A stretch of 64,000 bases of DNA from Acinetobacter nosocomialis NIPH 2119 (GTDB lineage: Bacteria; Pseudomonadota; Gammaproteobacteria; Pseudomonadales; Moraxellaceae): assembly GCF_000368085.1 (NCBI RefSeq), contig NZ_KB849239.1, positions 1 through 64,000 of the forward strand. Direction: 5' to 3'. Shown one piece after another: positions 10,323 through 20,002 of the stretch; position 1 is the stretch's first letter; each line of letters begins with the position of its first letter. The notes under the pieces were generated by a model, which saw only the letters and a list, made by a program, of their open reading frames with translations, had not been told where the DNA came from and did no database searches. Made by a program: the position numbers and the translations under genes.

Positions 10323-10955
10323 TTACTTATCTCTTAAATTTTCAATACGGATTGTTAAAGCGTCAATATCATCAGTTTGCAAATATTCCCGCATTTTTAA
10401 AACTTGTTTTTCATCTAAATCATAAAGTTTTAAAGCAAGTAGTTTGTCGATTTGTTCTTGAGGAAAACGGTATTTAATAACTTTTGCCGGAACTCCACCT
10501 ACAATTGCATAGGGTGGGACGTCTTTTGTTACGACGGCTCCAGTTGCAATAACAGCACCTTCACCGATTTTTACACCTTGCATAATCATGGCACGGCTTC
10601 CAATCCAACAACCATCTGCAATGATGGTGTCGCCAGCTGCTAAAAAACTGCGGGTATCAAAAGGGAAAGTCGAAATCCAGTCTGGTCTATGAAGCTGATT
10701 ACCACCCATCATAATCACACACTCAGCGCCAAAACATACAAAATTACCAATATAAAGCTGATCGATTGGTTTATCGGGAGTAGATGGTTTGTCGTGTAAA
10801 TAGCGTACGACACAGCGTTCAAAACCTTGATCCCAGTAGGCTGAGTAGTAAGAATAATTACCTTTAATATGGATATTCGGATTTTTTACAGTTTTGGAAA
10901 TAAATTCAAATTCGCACCAATGGCGGACAGGGGAGCTAATTAACTTTTCAGCCAT
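10323..10955 (-). CDS. CatB/Vat-type xenobiotic acetyltransferase (left-handed beta-helix)
   Basis: About 211 residues from the ATG at 10955. The frame stays open to a TTG at 11114 inside ridA, and another ATG lies at 10985. I prefer 10955 because it matches the normal CatB N-terminus ('SPVRHW ... VKNPNIHI') and the usual ~210-residue length. Hexapeptide repeats are clear ('[25 protein letters not shown]', '[27 protein letters not shown]'), with the family catalytic His in 'NQLHRPDW'. Family enzymes use acetyl-CoA on chloramphenicol, streptogramins or unknown hydroxylated substrates. The gene is chromosomal, with no integron or transposon signs, so resistance should not be assumed. Likely in one operon with ridA under the TetR at 11600. 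Confidence 0.85.
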   Translation of the reverse strand: MAEKLISSPVRHWCEFEFISKTVKNPNIHIKGNYSYYSAYWDQGFERCVVRYLHDKPSTPDKPIDQLYIGNFVCFGAECVIMMGGNQLHRPDWISTFPFDTRSFLAAGDTIIADGCWIGSRAMIMQGVKIGEGAVIATGAVVTKDVPPYAIVGGVPAKVIKYRFPQEQIDKLLALKLYDLDEKQVLKMREYLQTDDIDALTIRIENLRDK

Positions 10956-11070
10956 AAGGAAGATATAAAAAAGGGAATAAGTCATTATACCGAATTGCGA
11001 TTCAAGCTGAACCAATAATCTCAGTTCAGCTAATGAATCGAATACTAAAGCACGTACTAATTTGTCTTCA

Positions 11071-11460
11071 TTACTTATGAGGAATACGTGCAATGACTTT
11101 AATTTCAAAATCAAAACCCGCTAACCAAGTTACGCCAACAGCTGTCCAGTTGGGATAAGGCTTTTGTGTAAAGATTTGATTTTTAACCTTCATAATACTT
11201 TCAAACTGCCGTTCGGGATCTGTATGAAAGGTAGTGACATCAATAATATCATCGAAAGTGCAACCTGCTGCTTTTAATGTCTCTTCTAAGTTTTTAAAAG
11301 CTTGTGTTACCTGTTTTTCAAAATCAGGTACAGGCGAGCCATCTTCAAGGCTACCAACCTGCCCTGAAACAAAGAGTAAATCTTTCGATTGAATTGCGGC
11401 TGAATAGCCATGCTGTTCATATAAGGCATGACGATTTTGGGGAAATATTGCAGTTCTCAT
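11071..11460 (-). CDS. RidA-family (YjgF/UK114) protein
   Basis: 129 residues. 'LFVSGQVGS', '[23 protein letters not shown]' and '[11 protein letters not shown]' are the RidA-fold hallmarks. Canonical RidA hydrolyses reactive enamine/imine intermediates using an Arg in a 'RVEIE'-like strand. Here that strand reads '[12 protein letters not shown]' and the Arg is missing, so this belongs to a divergent Rid subfamily whose activity is uncertain. It is transcribed away from the TetR gene, across two palindromic operators, and precedes the acetyltransferase. Confidence 0.88.
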   Translation of the reverse strand: MRTAIFPQNRHALYEQHGYSAAIQSKDLLFVSGQVGSLEDGSPVPDFEKQVTQAFKNLEETLKAAGCTFDDIIDVTTFHTDPERQFESIMKVKNQIFTQKPYPNWTAVGVTWLAGFDFEIKVIARIPHK

Positions 11461-11516
11461 CAGGTTTGTTCTCCTTCAGTATTTAACTTCTAATCAATAA
11501 ATGTCGGTTAATTTTC

Positions 11517-11533
11517 ACATACGCCTCGTATGT
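11517..11533. promoter_or_regulatory. Palindromic operator 1 between ridA and tetR
   Basis: acatacg-cct-cgtatgt is a perfect inverted repeat with 7-bp arms and a 3-bp centre. It is the reverse complement of the core of operator 2; centres are 28 bp apart. Confidence 0.82.
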
Positions 11534-11537
11534 AAAC

Positions 11538-11568
11538 TTAATTGACATACGAGGCGTATGTCAATTAA
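11538..11568. promoter_or_regulatory. Palindromic operator 2 and promoter region between ridA and tetR
   Basis: A 31-bp perfect inverted repeat with 14-bp arms (ttaattgacatacg) around agg. Each arm contains TTGACA, so each strand has a -35-like element inside the operator. A TetR dimer bound here would block both divergent promoters, the usual autoregulation of this family. Confidence 0.85.
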
Positions 11569-11599
11569 TATTTTTTGTGATGATTAGCTGGTGAAATAT

Positions 11600-12187
11600 A
11601 TGTCTGTTCGTGAAAGAAAAATGGCGGAAACCCGCAAAAAACTAATTGAAGTAGCACGTCATGCATTTGCTGAATATGGCTATACCGATACTTCAATGGA
11701 TAAACTCACGGCCGAGGCAGGATTGACTCGTGGGGCGCTTTATCATCATTTTGGCGATAAGCGTGGTTTATTTGCAGCAGTTGTAGAACAAATTGATTCA
11801 CAGATGGCCGAATATGCTCAGCAGCATCGAGAGCAGCTTGATGATCTTTGGGAAGGATTACTAGTTGAAGGGCAGACTTATATTCAAAATGCTTTGAAGC
11901 CTGAATTTCAGCGTATTGTGCTACGTGATGGCCCTGCAGTGCTGGGTGATCCAGCGCATTGGCCAAGTCAAAATAGATGCTTGCAGTCTACTCGTGAGTG
12001 CGTTGAACAGCTTTTGATAGAGGAACGAATTAAAATTGTAGATCCAGAAGCAGCAGCAGTGCTTTTAAATGGTGCTGCCATGAATGCAGCCTTATGGGTG
12101 GCTTCTAGTGAATATCCTGAACAGGTACTTCCTGAAGCATTAAATGCTTTTCAAATCTTTGCATTAGGTTTTTTAAAAGACACATAG
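11600..12187 (+). CDS. TetR/AcrR-family transcriptional regulator
   Basis: 195 residues from the ATG at 11600; a GTG three codons upstream (11591) is also open but has no ribosome site, whereas a GGTGA stretch precedes the ATG. The N-terminal HTH is plain: 'RKKLIEVARHAFAEYGYTD' then 'AGLTRGALYHHFGDKRGLF'. The C-terminal ligand domain is typical in length. Divergent from ridA and the acetyltransferase with two near-identical palindromes between them, so it probably represses itself and that operon, with an unknown small-molecule inducer. Confidence 0.92.
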   Translation: MSVRERKMAETRKKLIEVARHAFAEYGYTDTSMDKLTAEAGLTRGALYHHFGDKRGLFAAVVEQIDSQMAEYAQQHREQLDDLWEGLLVEGQTYIQNALKPEFQRIVLRDGPAVLGDPAHWPSQNRCLQSTRECVEQLLIEERIKIVDPEAAAVLLNGAAMNAALWVASSEYPEQVLPEALNAFQIFALGFLKDT

Positions 12188-12214
12188 TGAATTTTTTACT
12201 ATTTGTCTTAAATG

Positions 12215-12240
12215 TAAAAACCCCTCAATTGAGGGGTCTT
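12215..12240 (-). terminator. Terminator of greA (bidirectional shape)
   Basis: The stem cccctc-aatt-gagggg (12221-12236) is followed on the minus strand by five T. It also lies 28 nt after the stop of the convergent tetR gene. Confidence 0.85.
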
Positions 12241-12266
12241 ATAGCCTAAGTATATCTAATTAAAAA

Positions 12267-12743
12267 TTAAAGATATTCTACACTTACAACTTCGTATTCA
12301 ACTTCGCCTTGAGGAGTGGTAATTTTTACTTCATCACCTTCATTTTTACCCAAAAGGCCACGTGCAATTGGTGAATTTACTGAAATTTTATTGATTTTAA
12401 AATCAGCCTCATCATCACCAACAATCTTATAAGTCTTACGTTCTTCAGTATCAAGGTTTTCAATCGTTACCGTAACACCGAATACAACACGACCGTTTTG
12501 TTCTAAGTCTTTAACATCGATGACTTGTGCAGCACCCAATTTCCCTTCGATATCTTGGATACGGCCTTCACAGAAACCTTGCTGTTCACGAGCAGCATGA
12601 TATTCTGCGTTTTCTTTTAAGTCCCCATGTTCACGTGCTTCAGCAATCGCTTGAGTAATACGTGGACGTTCAACAGATTTCAGATGTTGTAATTCTTTCT
12701 CTAAGGCGATTTTACCTTCAGGGGTCATTGGATAACGTTGCAT
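12267..12743 (-). CDS. greA: Transcription elongation factor GreA
   Basis: 158 residues, the normal length. The N-terminal coiled coil ('[20 protein letters not shown]') carries the acidic tip '[12 protein letters not shown]' whose Asp/Glu residues enter the RNA polymerase secondary channel. The C-terminal FKBP-like domain has '[20 protein letters not shown]'. It rescues backtracked polymerase by stimulating transcript cleavage. It follows carB on the same strand, with a terminator between them. Confidence 0.98.
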   Translation of the reverse strand: MQRYPMTPEGKIALEKELQHLKSVERPRITQAIAEAREHGDLKENAEYHAAREQQGFCEGRIQDIEGKLGAAQVIDVKDLEQNGRVVFGVTVTIENLDTEERKTYKIVGDDEADFKINKISVNSPIARGLLGKNEGDEVKITTPQGEVEYEVVSVEYL

Positions 12744-12784
12744 TTCGGTCCCTCTTAAGTTGAGAAAACACAGTTAAAAAAATG

Positions 12785-12816
12785 AAAAAATCCCGCCACC
12801 GATAAGGTGGCGGGAC
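12785..12816 (-). terminator. Terminator of carAB
   Basis: Ten-bp GC-rich stem tcccgccacc / ggtggcggga (12791-12800 and 12806-12815) with a 5-nt loop and a T tract on the minus strand, directly after the carB stop. Confidence 0.92.
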
Positions 12817-12830
12817 TTATCGGAAAAAAA

Positions 12831-15800
12831 TTAACCTACAGTTAAATCTTGCAAGCGGTATACATCCATTGGCAATTTCACAGCAAAGGCTTGGCAAACT
12901 GCTTCTGCACCATTGATAGTCGTTGTGTAATAAACTTTGCCTTGGAGGGCAGCACGACGAATCATTGCAGAATCATATTGAGCTTGTTTGCCTTCAGTAG
13001 TGTTGACAATAAGGTGTATTTCACCATTTTTCAAGCGGTCAACAATATGTGGACGTCCTTCAGTTACTTTATTTACAGATTCACATTCTAAACCTGCTTC
13101 TTTAAGTACTTTATACGTTCCACCTGTTGCTACCAGTTTGAAGCCATAAGCTACGAACTTTTTAGCGATATCAGCAATATATTTCTTATCAGATTCACGA
13201 ACAGATAAGAAAGCAATCTTTTCTTCGCCTTCAGTTGGTAGACCAGGTAAACGATCATTCGAACCTAAAACGGCTTTATAGAACGCTTCGCCAAATGTCT
13301 TACCAACGCCCATTACTTCACCTGTAGATTTCATCTCAGGCCCAAGCATTGGGTCTACGCCTTGGAACTTAGCAAATGGGAAAACAGCTTCCTTCACAGC
13401 AAAGTGAGTTGGAATGATTTCTTTAGTAAAGCCTTGAGATTCAAGCGATTGACCCGCCATACAACGAGCAGCTACTTTTGCTAAAGATTCACCAATACAT
13501 TTTGATACGAACGGAACAGTACGTGATGCACGTGGGTTTACTTCAAGAACGTAAATATCGTCGCCTTTAACTGCGAACTGAACGTTCATCAAACCAACTA
13601 CACCAAGTTCTTTCGCCATAGCAACGGTTTGACGACGCATTTCATCCTGTACTTCTTTAGAAAGAGAGTAAGGAGGGATAGAACATGCAGAGTCACCAGA
13701 GTGAATACCAGCCTGTTCGATGTGCTGCATGATACCGCCGATTACGACATCTTTACCGTCAGATACGCAGTCAACGTCAACTTCAGTTGCATCATCAAGG
13801 AAGTGATCAAGAAGAACAGGCGCTTCATTAGAAGCCTGTACTGCTTCACGAAGGTAACGTTTAAGTTCATCTTCGTTATATACGATTTCCATTGCACGGC
13901 CACCTAATACATAAGATGGACGAACAACTAACGGATAACCAACTTTCGCAGCTTCAGAGATACCTTCTTCAGCAGATTTTACGATGCTGTTGTTTGGTTG
14001 GCGAAGCTGTAAACGTTGAATCATTTGTTGGAAACGTTCACGGTCTTCTGCGCGGTCAATTGCATCTGGAGAAGTACCGATAATAGGAGTACCAGCTTCT
14101 TCTAAAGCACGTGCTAACTTAAGTGGAGTCTGACCACCGTATTGTACAATTACGCCTTTTGGCTTCTCAGTACGTACGATTTCAAGAACATCTTCAAGTG
14201 TTACAGGTTCGAAGTATAAACGGTCAGATGTGTCATAGTCGGTAGAAACAGTTTCAGGGTTACAGTTCACCATGATTGTTTCATAACCGTCTTCACGCAT
14301 TGCTAAAGCAGCGTGTACACAGCAGTAGTCAAATTCGATACCTTGACCAATACGGTTTGGACCACCACCAATTACCATGATCTTGTCACGGTTTGATGGA
14401 TTTGCTTCGCACTCTTCATCGTAAGTTGAATACATATATGCAGTACCAGATTCAAACTCGGCAGCACATGTATCAACACGTTTGTAAACTGGATAAACAC
14501 CCAAGTTCCAACGTTGCTTACGGAATTGCTTTTGAGAAATACCCATAAGGTTCGCAATACGAAGGTCAGATAAACCTTTACGTTTGAACGAACGGATATT
14601 TTCAGCAGTTAGATCGCCAAAACCTAAAGTTTTTACTTGAGCTTCTGTCTTAACGATATCTTGAATTTGGATCAAGAACCAACGATCAATCTTAGTTGCT
14701 TCAAATACGTCATCTAAAGAGAAACCATGACGGAATGCATCTGCTACGTACCAAATACGCTCAGGACCCGGAACTTTAAGCTCTTTTAAAATGGTTTCTT
14801 TTACGTTTGTTGCACCAGCTTCGATTTTTTCATCGAAACCGCTTACACCAACTTCAAGACCACGTAATGCTTTTTGTACAGATTCTTGGAAGTTACGGCC
14901 AATTGCCATGACTTCACCAACAGATTTCATCTGAGTGGTAAGAACTGGTTCTGCTTGTGGGAATTTCTCGAAGTTAAAACGAGGAATCTTCGTTACAACA
15001 TAGTCGATTGATGGTTCAAAGCTTGCTGGAGTTACACCGCCAGTGATGTCATTTTTCAATTCATCAAGGGTATAACCAACAGCTAGTTTCGCAGCAATTT
15101 TTGCAATCGGGAAACCAGTTGCTTTAGAAGCAAGAGCAGACGAACGAGATACACGAGGGTTCATCTCGATCACAACCATACGGCCGTCTTTCGGGTTAAT
15201 ACCGAACTGAACGTTAGAACCACCTGTCTCAACACCAATTTCACGAAGAACCGCAACTGAAGCATTACGCATCAATTGGTATTCTTTGTCAGTTAATGTT
15301 TGAGCTGGTGCTACAGTGATTGAGTCACCTGTGTGAACACCCATTGGGTCAAAGTTTTCGATCGCACATACGATAATACAGTTGTCGTTTTTGTCACGAA
15401 CAACTTCCATTTCGTATTCTTTCCAGCCAATTAAAGATTCATCAATCAATAACTGGTGAGTAGGAGAGAGGTCGAAACCGCGTTCACAAATTTCAAGGAA
15501 TTCTTCACGGTTATATGCAATACCGCCGCCTGAACCACCCATTGTAAATGATGGACGGATAATTACTGGGAAACCAAAGCGAGATTGGATTTCCAATGCT
15601 TCTTCCATGGTTTCAGCAATAGCAGCTTTTGGACACTCTAAACCGATTTTGCGCATAGCGATGTCGAAGAGTTTACGGTCTTCGGCTTTTTCAATCGCTT
15701 CTTTCGTTGCACCAATAAGTTCTACGTTGTATTTCGCTAATACGCCATTTTCATCAAGTGCAAGCGCACAGTTCAGTGCAGTTTGTCCGCCCATAGTTGG

Positions 15801-16061
15801 AAGGACCGCATCTGGACGTTCTTTCTCAATGATTTGAGCAACAGTTTGCCAAGTAATTGGCTCAATGTAAGTTGCATCAGCCATTGAAGGGTCAGTCATA
15901 ATGGTCGCTGGGTTAGAGTTAACCAAAATAACACGGTAACCTTCTTCACGAAGCGCTTTACATGCTTGAGCACCAGAGTAGTCAAACTCACAAGCCTGAC
16001 CGATAACAATTGGACCAGCACCAATAATTAAGATGCTTTTAATATCCGTACGTTTAGGCAT
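12831..16061 (-). CDS. carB: Carbamoyl phosphate synthase large subunit
   Basis: 1076 residues, full length. Two homologous halves each carry an ATP-grasp domain ('[20 protein letters not shown]' and '[20 protein letters not shown]' start the two pre-ATP-grasp folds). The C-terminus has the MGS-like allosteric domain ('[16 protein letters not shown]'). It makes carbamoyl phosphate from bicarbonate, ammonia and 2 ATP for arginine and pyrimidine synthesis, with ammonia tunnelled from CarA. It follows carA by 14 nt, so the two form an operon. Confidence 0.99.
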   Translation of the reverse strand: MPKRTDIKSILIIGAGPIVIGQACEFDYSGAQACKALREEGYRVILVNSNPATIMTDPSMADATYIEPITWQTVAQIIEKERPDAVLPTMGGQTALNCALALDENGVLAKYNVELIGATKEAIEKAEDRKLFDIAMRKIGLECPKAAIAETMEEALEIQSRFGFPVIIRPSFTMGGSGGGIAYNREEFLEICERGFDLSPTHQLLIDESLIGWKEYEMEVVRDKNDNCIIVCAIENFDPMGVHTGDSITVAPAQTLTDKEYQLMRNASVAVLREIGVETGGSNVQFGINPKDGRMVVIEMNPRVSRSSALASKATGFPIAKIAAKLAVGYTLDELKNDITGGVTPASFEPSIDYVVTKIPRFNFEKFPQAEPVLTTQMKSVGEVMAIGRNFQESVQKALRGLEVGVSGFDEKIEAGATNVKETILKELKVPGPERIWYVADAFRHGFSLDDVFEATKIDRWFLIQIQDIVKTEAQVKTLGFGDLTAENIRSFKRKGLSDLRIANLMGISQKQFRKQRWNLGVYPVYKRVDTCAAEFESGTAYMYSTYDEECEANPSNRDKIMVIGGGPNRIGQGIEFDYCCVHAALAMREDGYETIMVNCNPETVSTDYDTSDRLYFEPVTLEDVLEIVRTEKPKGVIVQYGGQTPLKLARALEEAGTPIIGTSPDAIDRAEDRERFQQMIQRLQLRQPNNSIVKSAEEGISEAAKVGYPLVVRPSYVLGGRAMEIVYNEDELKRYLREAVQASNEAPVLLDHFLDDATEVDVDCVSDGKDVVIGGIMQHIEQAGIHSGDSACSIPPYSLSKEVQDEMRRQTVAMAKELGVVGLMNVQFAVKGDDIYVLEVNPRASRTVPFVSKCIGESLAKVAARCMAGQSLESQGFTKEIIPTHFAVKEAVFPFAKFQGVDPMLGPEMKSTGEVMGVGKTFGEAFYKAVLGSNDRLPGLPTEGEEKIAFLSVRESDKKYIADIAKKFVAYGFKLVATGGTYKVLKEAGLECESVNKVTEGRPHIVDRLKNGEIHLIVNTTEGKQAQYDSAMIRRAALQGKVYYTTTINGAEAVCQAFAVKLPMDVYRLQDLTVG

Positions 16062-16075
16062 TATTCGCTCCTTAA

Positions 16076-17215
16076 TTACTGTTTAGATGCTTCGATAAGT
16101 TCGATGAAATGATCGAACAATGGTGCACAATCATGTGGACCAGGGCTTGCTTCAGGGTGACCTTGGAAGCTGAAAGCTGGTTTGTCAGTACGATGGATAC
16201 CTTGTAAGGTGCCATCGAACAATGATTTATGCGTTGCTTTTAAGTTAGCCGGTAATGTCTCTGCATCTACAGCAAAACCATGGTTTTGAGAGGTGATCAT
16301 CACTGTACCATCTTCAAGATTTTGTACAGGATGGTTCGCACCGTGGTGACCATGATTCATTTTTACAGTTTTTGCACCAGAAGCGAGTGCCAAGATTTGG
16401 TGTCCTAAACAGATACCAAATACAGGTAATGTTGTGGTTTCAACAATAGTTTTTACAGCTTCGATAGCGTAATCACAAGCAGCTGGGTCGCCAGGGCCGT
16501 TTGAAAGGAATACGCCATCTGGATTAAGTGCTAATACTTTTTCAGCCGGAGTTTCAGCAGGAACAACAGTGAGTTTGCAACCGCGGTCTGCAAGCATACG
16601 CAAGATGTTGGTTTTGACACCATAATCGTATGCAACCACGTGGTATTTTAACTCAGGTTGAGTAAAGCCTTTACCTAATACCCATGAACCTTCAGACCAT
16701 TCAAAGCCTGTTGGATCACAGCACTCTTTTGCAAGGTCTAAACCATTTAAACCACCAAAAGCGCGAGCTTTAGCAATCGCTTCTTCTTCAGTAATATTTT
16801 CGCCGGCAAGGATGCAACCATTTTGTGCACCTTTATCACGTAAAATACGAGTAAGTTTACGTGTGTCAATATCAGCAATTGCGACAACATTGTGTGCTTG
16901 CAGATATTCACTTAATGATTGCTCAGAACGGAAGTTGCTGTGTAATAGTGGAAGGTCACGAATAATTAAACCATTCGCCCATACTTTATGGATACGACCA
17001 GATTCAACGTCTTCTTCGTTGCAACCAGTGTTACCAATATGAGGGTAAGTTAATGTCACAATTTGTTGTGCATAACTTGGGTCAGTCAAAATTTCTTGAT
17101 AGCCTGTCATGGCTGTGTTAAAAACGACTTCTCCAGTCGTACTTCCCGTTGCGCCGATTGACGTTCCTTTAAAGATCGTTCCATCTGCGAGGGCTAAAAT
17201 GGCGGGGGTGCTCAA
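16076..17215 (-). CDS. carA: Carbamoyl phosphate synthase small subunit (glutaminase)
   Basis: 379 residues. The class I glutamine amidotransferase domain is intact: '[10 protein letters not shown]', nucleophile Cys in '[15 protein letters not shown]', and '[11 protein letters not shown]' with the catalytic His and Glu. The start codon is TTG, supported by an AGGAG seven bases before it and by the expected N-terminus 'MSTPAILAL'. It supplies ammonia to CarB. A ~110-nt leader with a terminator-like hairpin precedes it (see 17240-17336). Confidence 0.98.
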   Translation of the reverse strand: MSTPAILALADGTIFKGTSIGATGSTTGEVVFNTAMTGYQEILTDPSYAQQIVTLTYPHIGNTGCNEEDVESGRIHKVWANGLIIRDLPLLHSNFRSEQSLSEYLQAHNVVAIADIDTRKLTRILRDKGAQNGCILAGENITEEEAIAKARAFGGLNGLDLAKECCDPTGFEWSEGSWVLGKGFTQPELKYHVVAYDYGVKTNILRMLADRGCKLTVVPAETPAEKVLALNPDGVFLSNGPGDPAACDYAIEAVKTIVETTTLPVFGICLGHQILALASGAKTVKMNHGHHGANHPVQNLEDGTVMITSQNHGFAVDAETLPANLKATHKSLFDGTLQGIHRTDKPAFSFQGHPEASPGPHDCAPLFDHFIELIEASKQ

Positions 17216-17239
17216 ACCAAAGCTCCTGAATTTCGGCTG

Positions 17240-17336
17240 TAAAAAAGCGAGTAGACCTAAAAAAGATAGGCAATGTTCTAAAAAAACATGCCCCTCCCTA
17301 TCGGTCTGCCCGCTTGTAACTTAACAGCGCATTATA
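17240..17336 (-). promoter_or_regulatory. carAB promoter and attenuator-like leader
   Basis: On the minus strand there is a TATAAT (17331-17336) with a TAGACT 17 bp upstream. The transcript would then form a long hairpin: aagcgggcagacc (17303-17315) pairs with ggtctactcgctt (17245-17257), with nested cctatc/gatagg and aacat/atgtt stems inside. Six T follow at 17241-17246. This is a good intrinsic-terminator shape upstream of the coding start and suggests transcription attenuation of carAB. The signal cannot be read from sequence. Confidence 0.7.
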
Positions 17337-17528
17337 CGCATGGAACCCTAAAAAGTCTATTTATTTTCGATTAAAAAATATAATTCCTTGCTTGCTTTTT
17401 GCAAAAAAACTCATCCGCTTGTCTGAAATTGATACTTTTAGCAAATTGTCTAACAATCTGGTGCCTGAAATAAGCCAATTCCACTTATTGTAATACTAGC
17501 TAAAAAATAAACAATATGAGGAAATAGC

Positions 17529-18083
17529 ATGAGCAATAATCAAGTTTCAAAAGATATAGCTGAGAATGCTTCGTCTGTAGCAGAGACGGTTAAAGCCGAA
17601 GTAACTGAAGCAAAAGAAGCTGTAGCGAAAACAACAACTCGAGCTAAAAAAGCAGTGAGTACAAAAGCAACACAGGTGAAAGAAGTCGCTCATGAAGCAA
17701 CTTCGCAAGTTAAAGAAGCTATTGCAGAAACTCAAGAACAAGTTAAAGCTGTAATTACCGAGACTGAAGAAAAAATTGAGGCTGAAACTCAAGAATTGAA
17801 TCAGAATATTCAAAACCAGTTTGCTCAGATTAAACAAGATATTTTACAACGTTTTGATGTGATTAAAGCTCAGTTCAATACTTCTCAAGAAGGACTAAAT
17901 GAACTGAAAAATACATTAAAAGCTGAAATTAATGCATTAATTGAAGATTTAACGAAAGTGACTAAAGAACTTAAGGGTGACATTAGTCAAATTTCTTTAA
18001 AACATAAAGATTCTTTAAGTGAGAGTTTAAAACGCACTAAAAATAATGCGGTTGAGGCTTGGAACAAAGCAAGAGATCACTAA
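17529..18083 (+). CDS. Ala/Lys/Glu-rich coiled-coil protein of unknown function
   Basis: 184 residues, no signal peptide, no cysteines. Almost the whole protein is heptad-like helix rich in A, K, E, Q and T, with near-repeats such as 'VKAEVTEAKEAVAKTT', 'VKEVAHEATSQVKEAIAET' and 'QVKAVITETEEKIEAETQ'. This resembles phasin-, LEA- or apolipoprotein-like low-complexity helices, which are easily over-assigned. Possibly a structural or stress-related protein. It stands alone, divergent from carA, with an A-rich ribosome site (atgaggaaatagc) before the ATG and a terminator behind. Confidence 0.75.
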   Translation: MSNNQVSKDIAENASSVAETVKAEVTEAKEAVAKTTTRAKKAVSTKATQVKEVAHEATSQVKEAIAETQEQVKAVITETEEKIEAETQELNQNIQNQFAQIKQDILQRFDVIKAQFNTSQEGLNELKNTLKAEINALIEDLTKVTKELKGDISQISLKHKDSLSESLKRTKNNAVEAWNKARDH

Positions 18084-18104
18084 GAATTGAAGAATAAAAT
18101 TCAA

Positions 18105-18137
18105 TAAAAAAGCGAGAATTAATTTCTCGCTTTTTTA
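18105..18137. terminator. Bidirectional terminator
   Basis: gcgagaa-ttaat-ttctcgc (18112-18130) is flanked by A runs on the left and T runs on the right. It separates the convergent coiled-coil and DOMON-like genes. Confidence 0.88.
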
Positions 18138-18142
18138 TTTTT

Positions 18143-18679
18143 TTAAAACTGATGCAGCCAATCACGTTTATTGTGAAAATCAGCATTTTTGCCACTATGC
18201 TGCATTGCATAGTACTGCATACCATCTTTTGTTTTTAAAACAGCAGTTAAACCTAAATAAAGATTTGCCCATTTCAAACGGTGCTGTTGCATAAACTGAC
18301 CTAAATCAAGACTTACATTTAAACCATAATGGGTACGCTTGAGATGATTTAGTTCGATATCGTAAGCAACGAGGGGAGGCATGCTTTCCGGATATCGATA
18401 TTCTTCAAACTGGTAGGTCTGCCATGCTTGAGAAGGGGAAAGGTTAATTTCCCGGTAGAAATCTTCATCATGCACGCCGATAAAAATTTCAAAACAAGTA
18501 TCTTCCCACAAAAAATCTTGACGAGGATGAGCCGCGACTTCTTGGGGCCAGATAATAAGTTGGTTTGGATCACGAATCCAAAAACCCACATTTAATGTAT
18601 GCGGGGCTTGCTGTTCAATTGCGCCAACAACAGAAACAGCATGAAAACGATCAAAAGCTGAAAGTTCGTAACTTGCCAT
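18143..18679 (-). CDS. DOMON-like domain protein
   Basis: 178 residues, cytoplasmic by sequence. 'HTLNVGFWIRDPNQLIIWP', 'DFLWEDTCFEIFIG' and 'REINLSPSQAWQTYQF' match the DOMON-like family as I know it from proteobacterial annotations. The DOMON fold usually binds heme or sugar, but no ligand residue can be assigned here. It lies 15 nt after yhbY on the same strand and is probably co-transcribed with it. Confidence 0.8.
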   Translation of the reverse strand: MASYELSAFDRFHAVSVVGAIEQQAPHTLNVGFWIRDPNQLIIWPQEVAAHPRQDFLWEDTCFEIFIGVHDEDFYREINLSPSQAWQTYQFEEYRYPESMPPLVAYDIELNHLKRTHYGLNVSLDLGQFMQQHRLKWANLYLGLTAVLKTKDGMQYYAMQHSGKNADFHNKRDWLHQF

Positions 18680-18694
18680 AATGTAGTCAATAAG

Positions 18695-19018
18695 TTAGTT
18701 TGCTAAGTGAGCGTGACGAACGAGGTTAGATAAGTGTTGGTTTTGTTTAGCTGCTTTTTTGTAGAGTAAAACGATTTTACCAATTTTCTGCACAGCTTCA
18801 GCGCCAGTTGCTTCTACAATTGCATCAATTACAGCTGCGCGAGCTTCACGGTCTTCACCAGCAATTTTTACTTTGATGAGTTCATGATCATTTAAAGCAC
18901 GAAGCGTTTCTTCGATTACAGCATCTGTTAAGCCTTGTCCACCAATCATGACAACCGGATTAAGCACGTGACCAATTTGACGTAAACGTTTACGTTCATG
19001 AATAGATAAAGCGGCCAT
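18695..19018 (-). CDS. yhbY: YhbY-family ribosome-associated RNA-binding protein (CRM domain)
   Basis: 107 residues. 'LSIHERKRLRQIGHVLNPVVMIGGQGLTDAV' and 'ALNDHELIKVKIAGEDREAR' are the CRM domain with its GxxG loop. Family members bind pre-50S ribosomal particles. It is divergent from rlmE, which also acts on the 50S subunit, the same arrangement as in E. coli. Confidence 0.94.
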   Translation of the reverse strand: MAALSIHERKRLRQIGHVLNPVVMIGGQGLTDAVIEETLRALNDHELIKVKIAGEDREARAAVIDAIVEATGAEAVQKIGKIVLLYKKAAKQNQHLSNLVRHAHLAN

Positions 19019-19217
19019 TAAAAATACCTGATTTTAAAAACGACTTAGTATAGCAAAAAACTTAAAATCAAATGTACGAAAAACTGTATAAATAATCGAT
19101 CAACATTATTGGAAAAAAACTGTAAAAGTTATTGAGATTACGTTACATCCGTACTGTAATGAGAGTAATTTTCACGTACAATGAGCAATCAGAAGTTTTT
19201 TTGATATTTAGTGAGTT

Positions 19218-19868
19218 ATGGCAACACGCATCACAAACCAAAAATTGTCTAAAAGTAGTCGTGCGTGGATGAGGGAACATCTAGACGATCCTTTTGTAAA
19301 AAAAGCACAAAAGGAAGGATATCGTGCACGAGCAGCCTATAAACTTCTTGAAATTCAAGAAAAATATAAGTTGATCAAGCCAGGCATGACAGTGGTTGAT
19401 TTGGGAGCAGCTCCTGGGAGTTGGTCGCAAATTGCTGGGAAACTTGTTGGTAGCAAGGGTTTAGTTATTGCTTCCGATATTTTACCTATGGATGCTTTGC
19501 CGGATGTCACTTTCTTACAAGGCGACTTCAGAGAAGAAGCTGTATTTGAAAAATTGTTAAATATTTTAAACGGAAGACAAGTAGACATTGTAATTTCTGA
19601 TATGGCCCCCAATACATCAGGTAATAGGGCTGTTGATCAACCTCGACAGATTTACTTGTGTGAACTTGCTTTAGACTTTGCTCAGAAAGTCTTGGGTCCA
19701 AATGGACAGTTTGTTGTTAAAGTGTTCCAAGGCGCAGGATTTGATGAGTTTCGTAAACAAGTCGTTGATAGTTTTGATGTGTTAAAAACAGCAAAACCAG
19801 CAGCTTCTCGGGCACGATCTAAAGAAGTTTTTTTGGTTGGACAAGGGCGTAAGAAAGCATTGCAATAA
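19218..19868 (+). CDS. rlmE: 23S rRNA (uridine2552-2'-O)-methyltransferase RlmE/FtsJ
   Basis: 216 residues. '[19 protein letters not shown]' carries the catalytic Lys, '[13 protein letters not shown]' is the SAM-binding motif I, and '[19 protein letters not shown]' holds the catalytic Asp; the tetrad K-D-K-E is complete ('QFVVKVFQG', 'RSKEVFLVG'). It methylates the ribose of U2552 in the 50S subunit. It lies upstream of ftsH on the same strand, the conserved rlmE-ftsH pair. Confidence 0.97.
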   Translation: MATRITNQKLSKSSRAWMREHLDDPFVKKAQKEGYRARAAYKLLEIQEKYKLIKPGMTVVDLGAAPGSWSQIAGKLVGSKGLVIASDILPMDALPDVTFLQGDFREEAVFEKLLNILNGRQVDIVISDMAPNTSGNRAVDQPRQIYLCELALDFAQKVLGPNGQFVVKVFQGAGFDEFRKQVVDSFDVLKTAKPAASRARSKEVFLVGQGRKKALQ

Positions 19869-20002
19869 AGTTTACTTGCCAAGCTCCTAAAAATTGTGCA
19901 TTTTGTATCTTTTAGGTTATCCGCAAGCAAGACAATTGCTGTTTTTAAGACGATCGGCCAAGATTGGGCATGATCAAATTAGATCGATATGGGAATAAAG
20001 CT

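Noticed and set aside
10323..10955. Acquired chloramphenicol resistance gene catB
   Set aside because: The fold matches CatB/Vat, but the gene sits in a native TetR-regulated pair without attC site, integron or insertion sequence.
17278..17289. Three-codon leader peptide (ATG-TTT-TTT-TAG) in the carA leader
   Set aside because: The ribosome site is too close to the ATG for confidence. Mentioned only as part of the attenuator.
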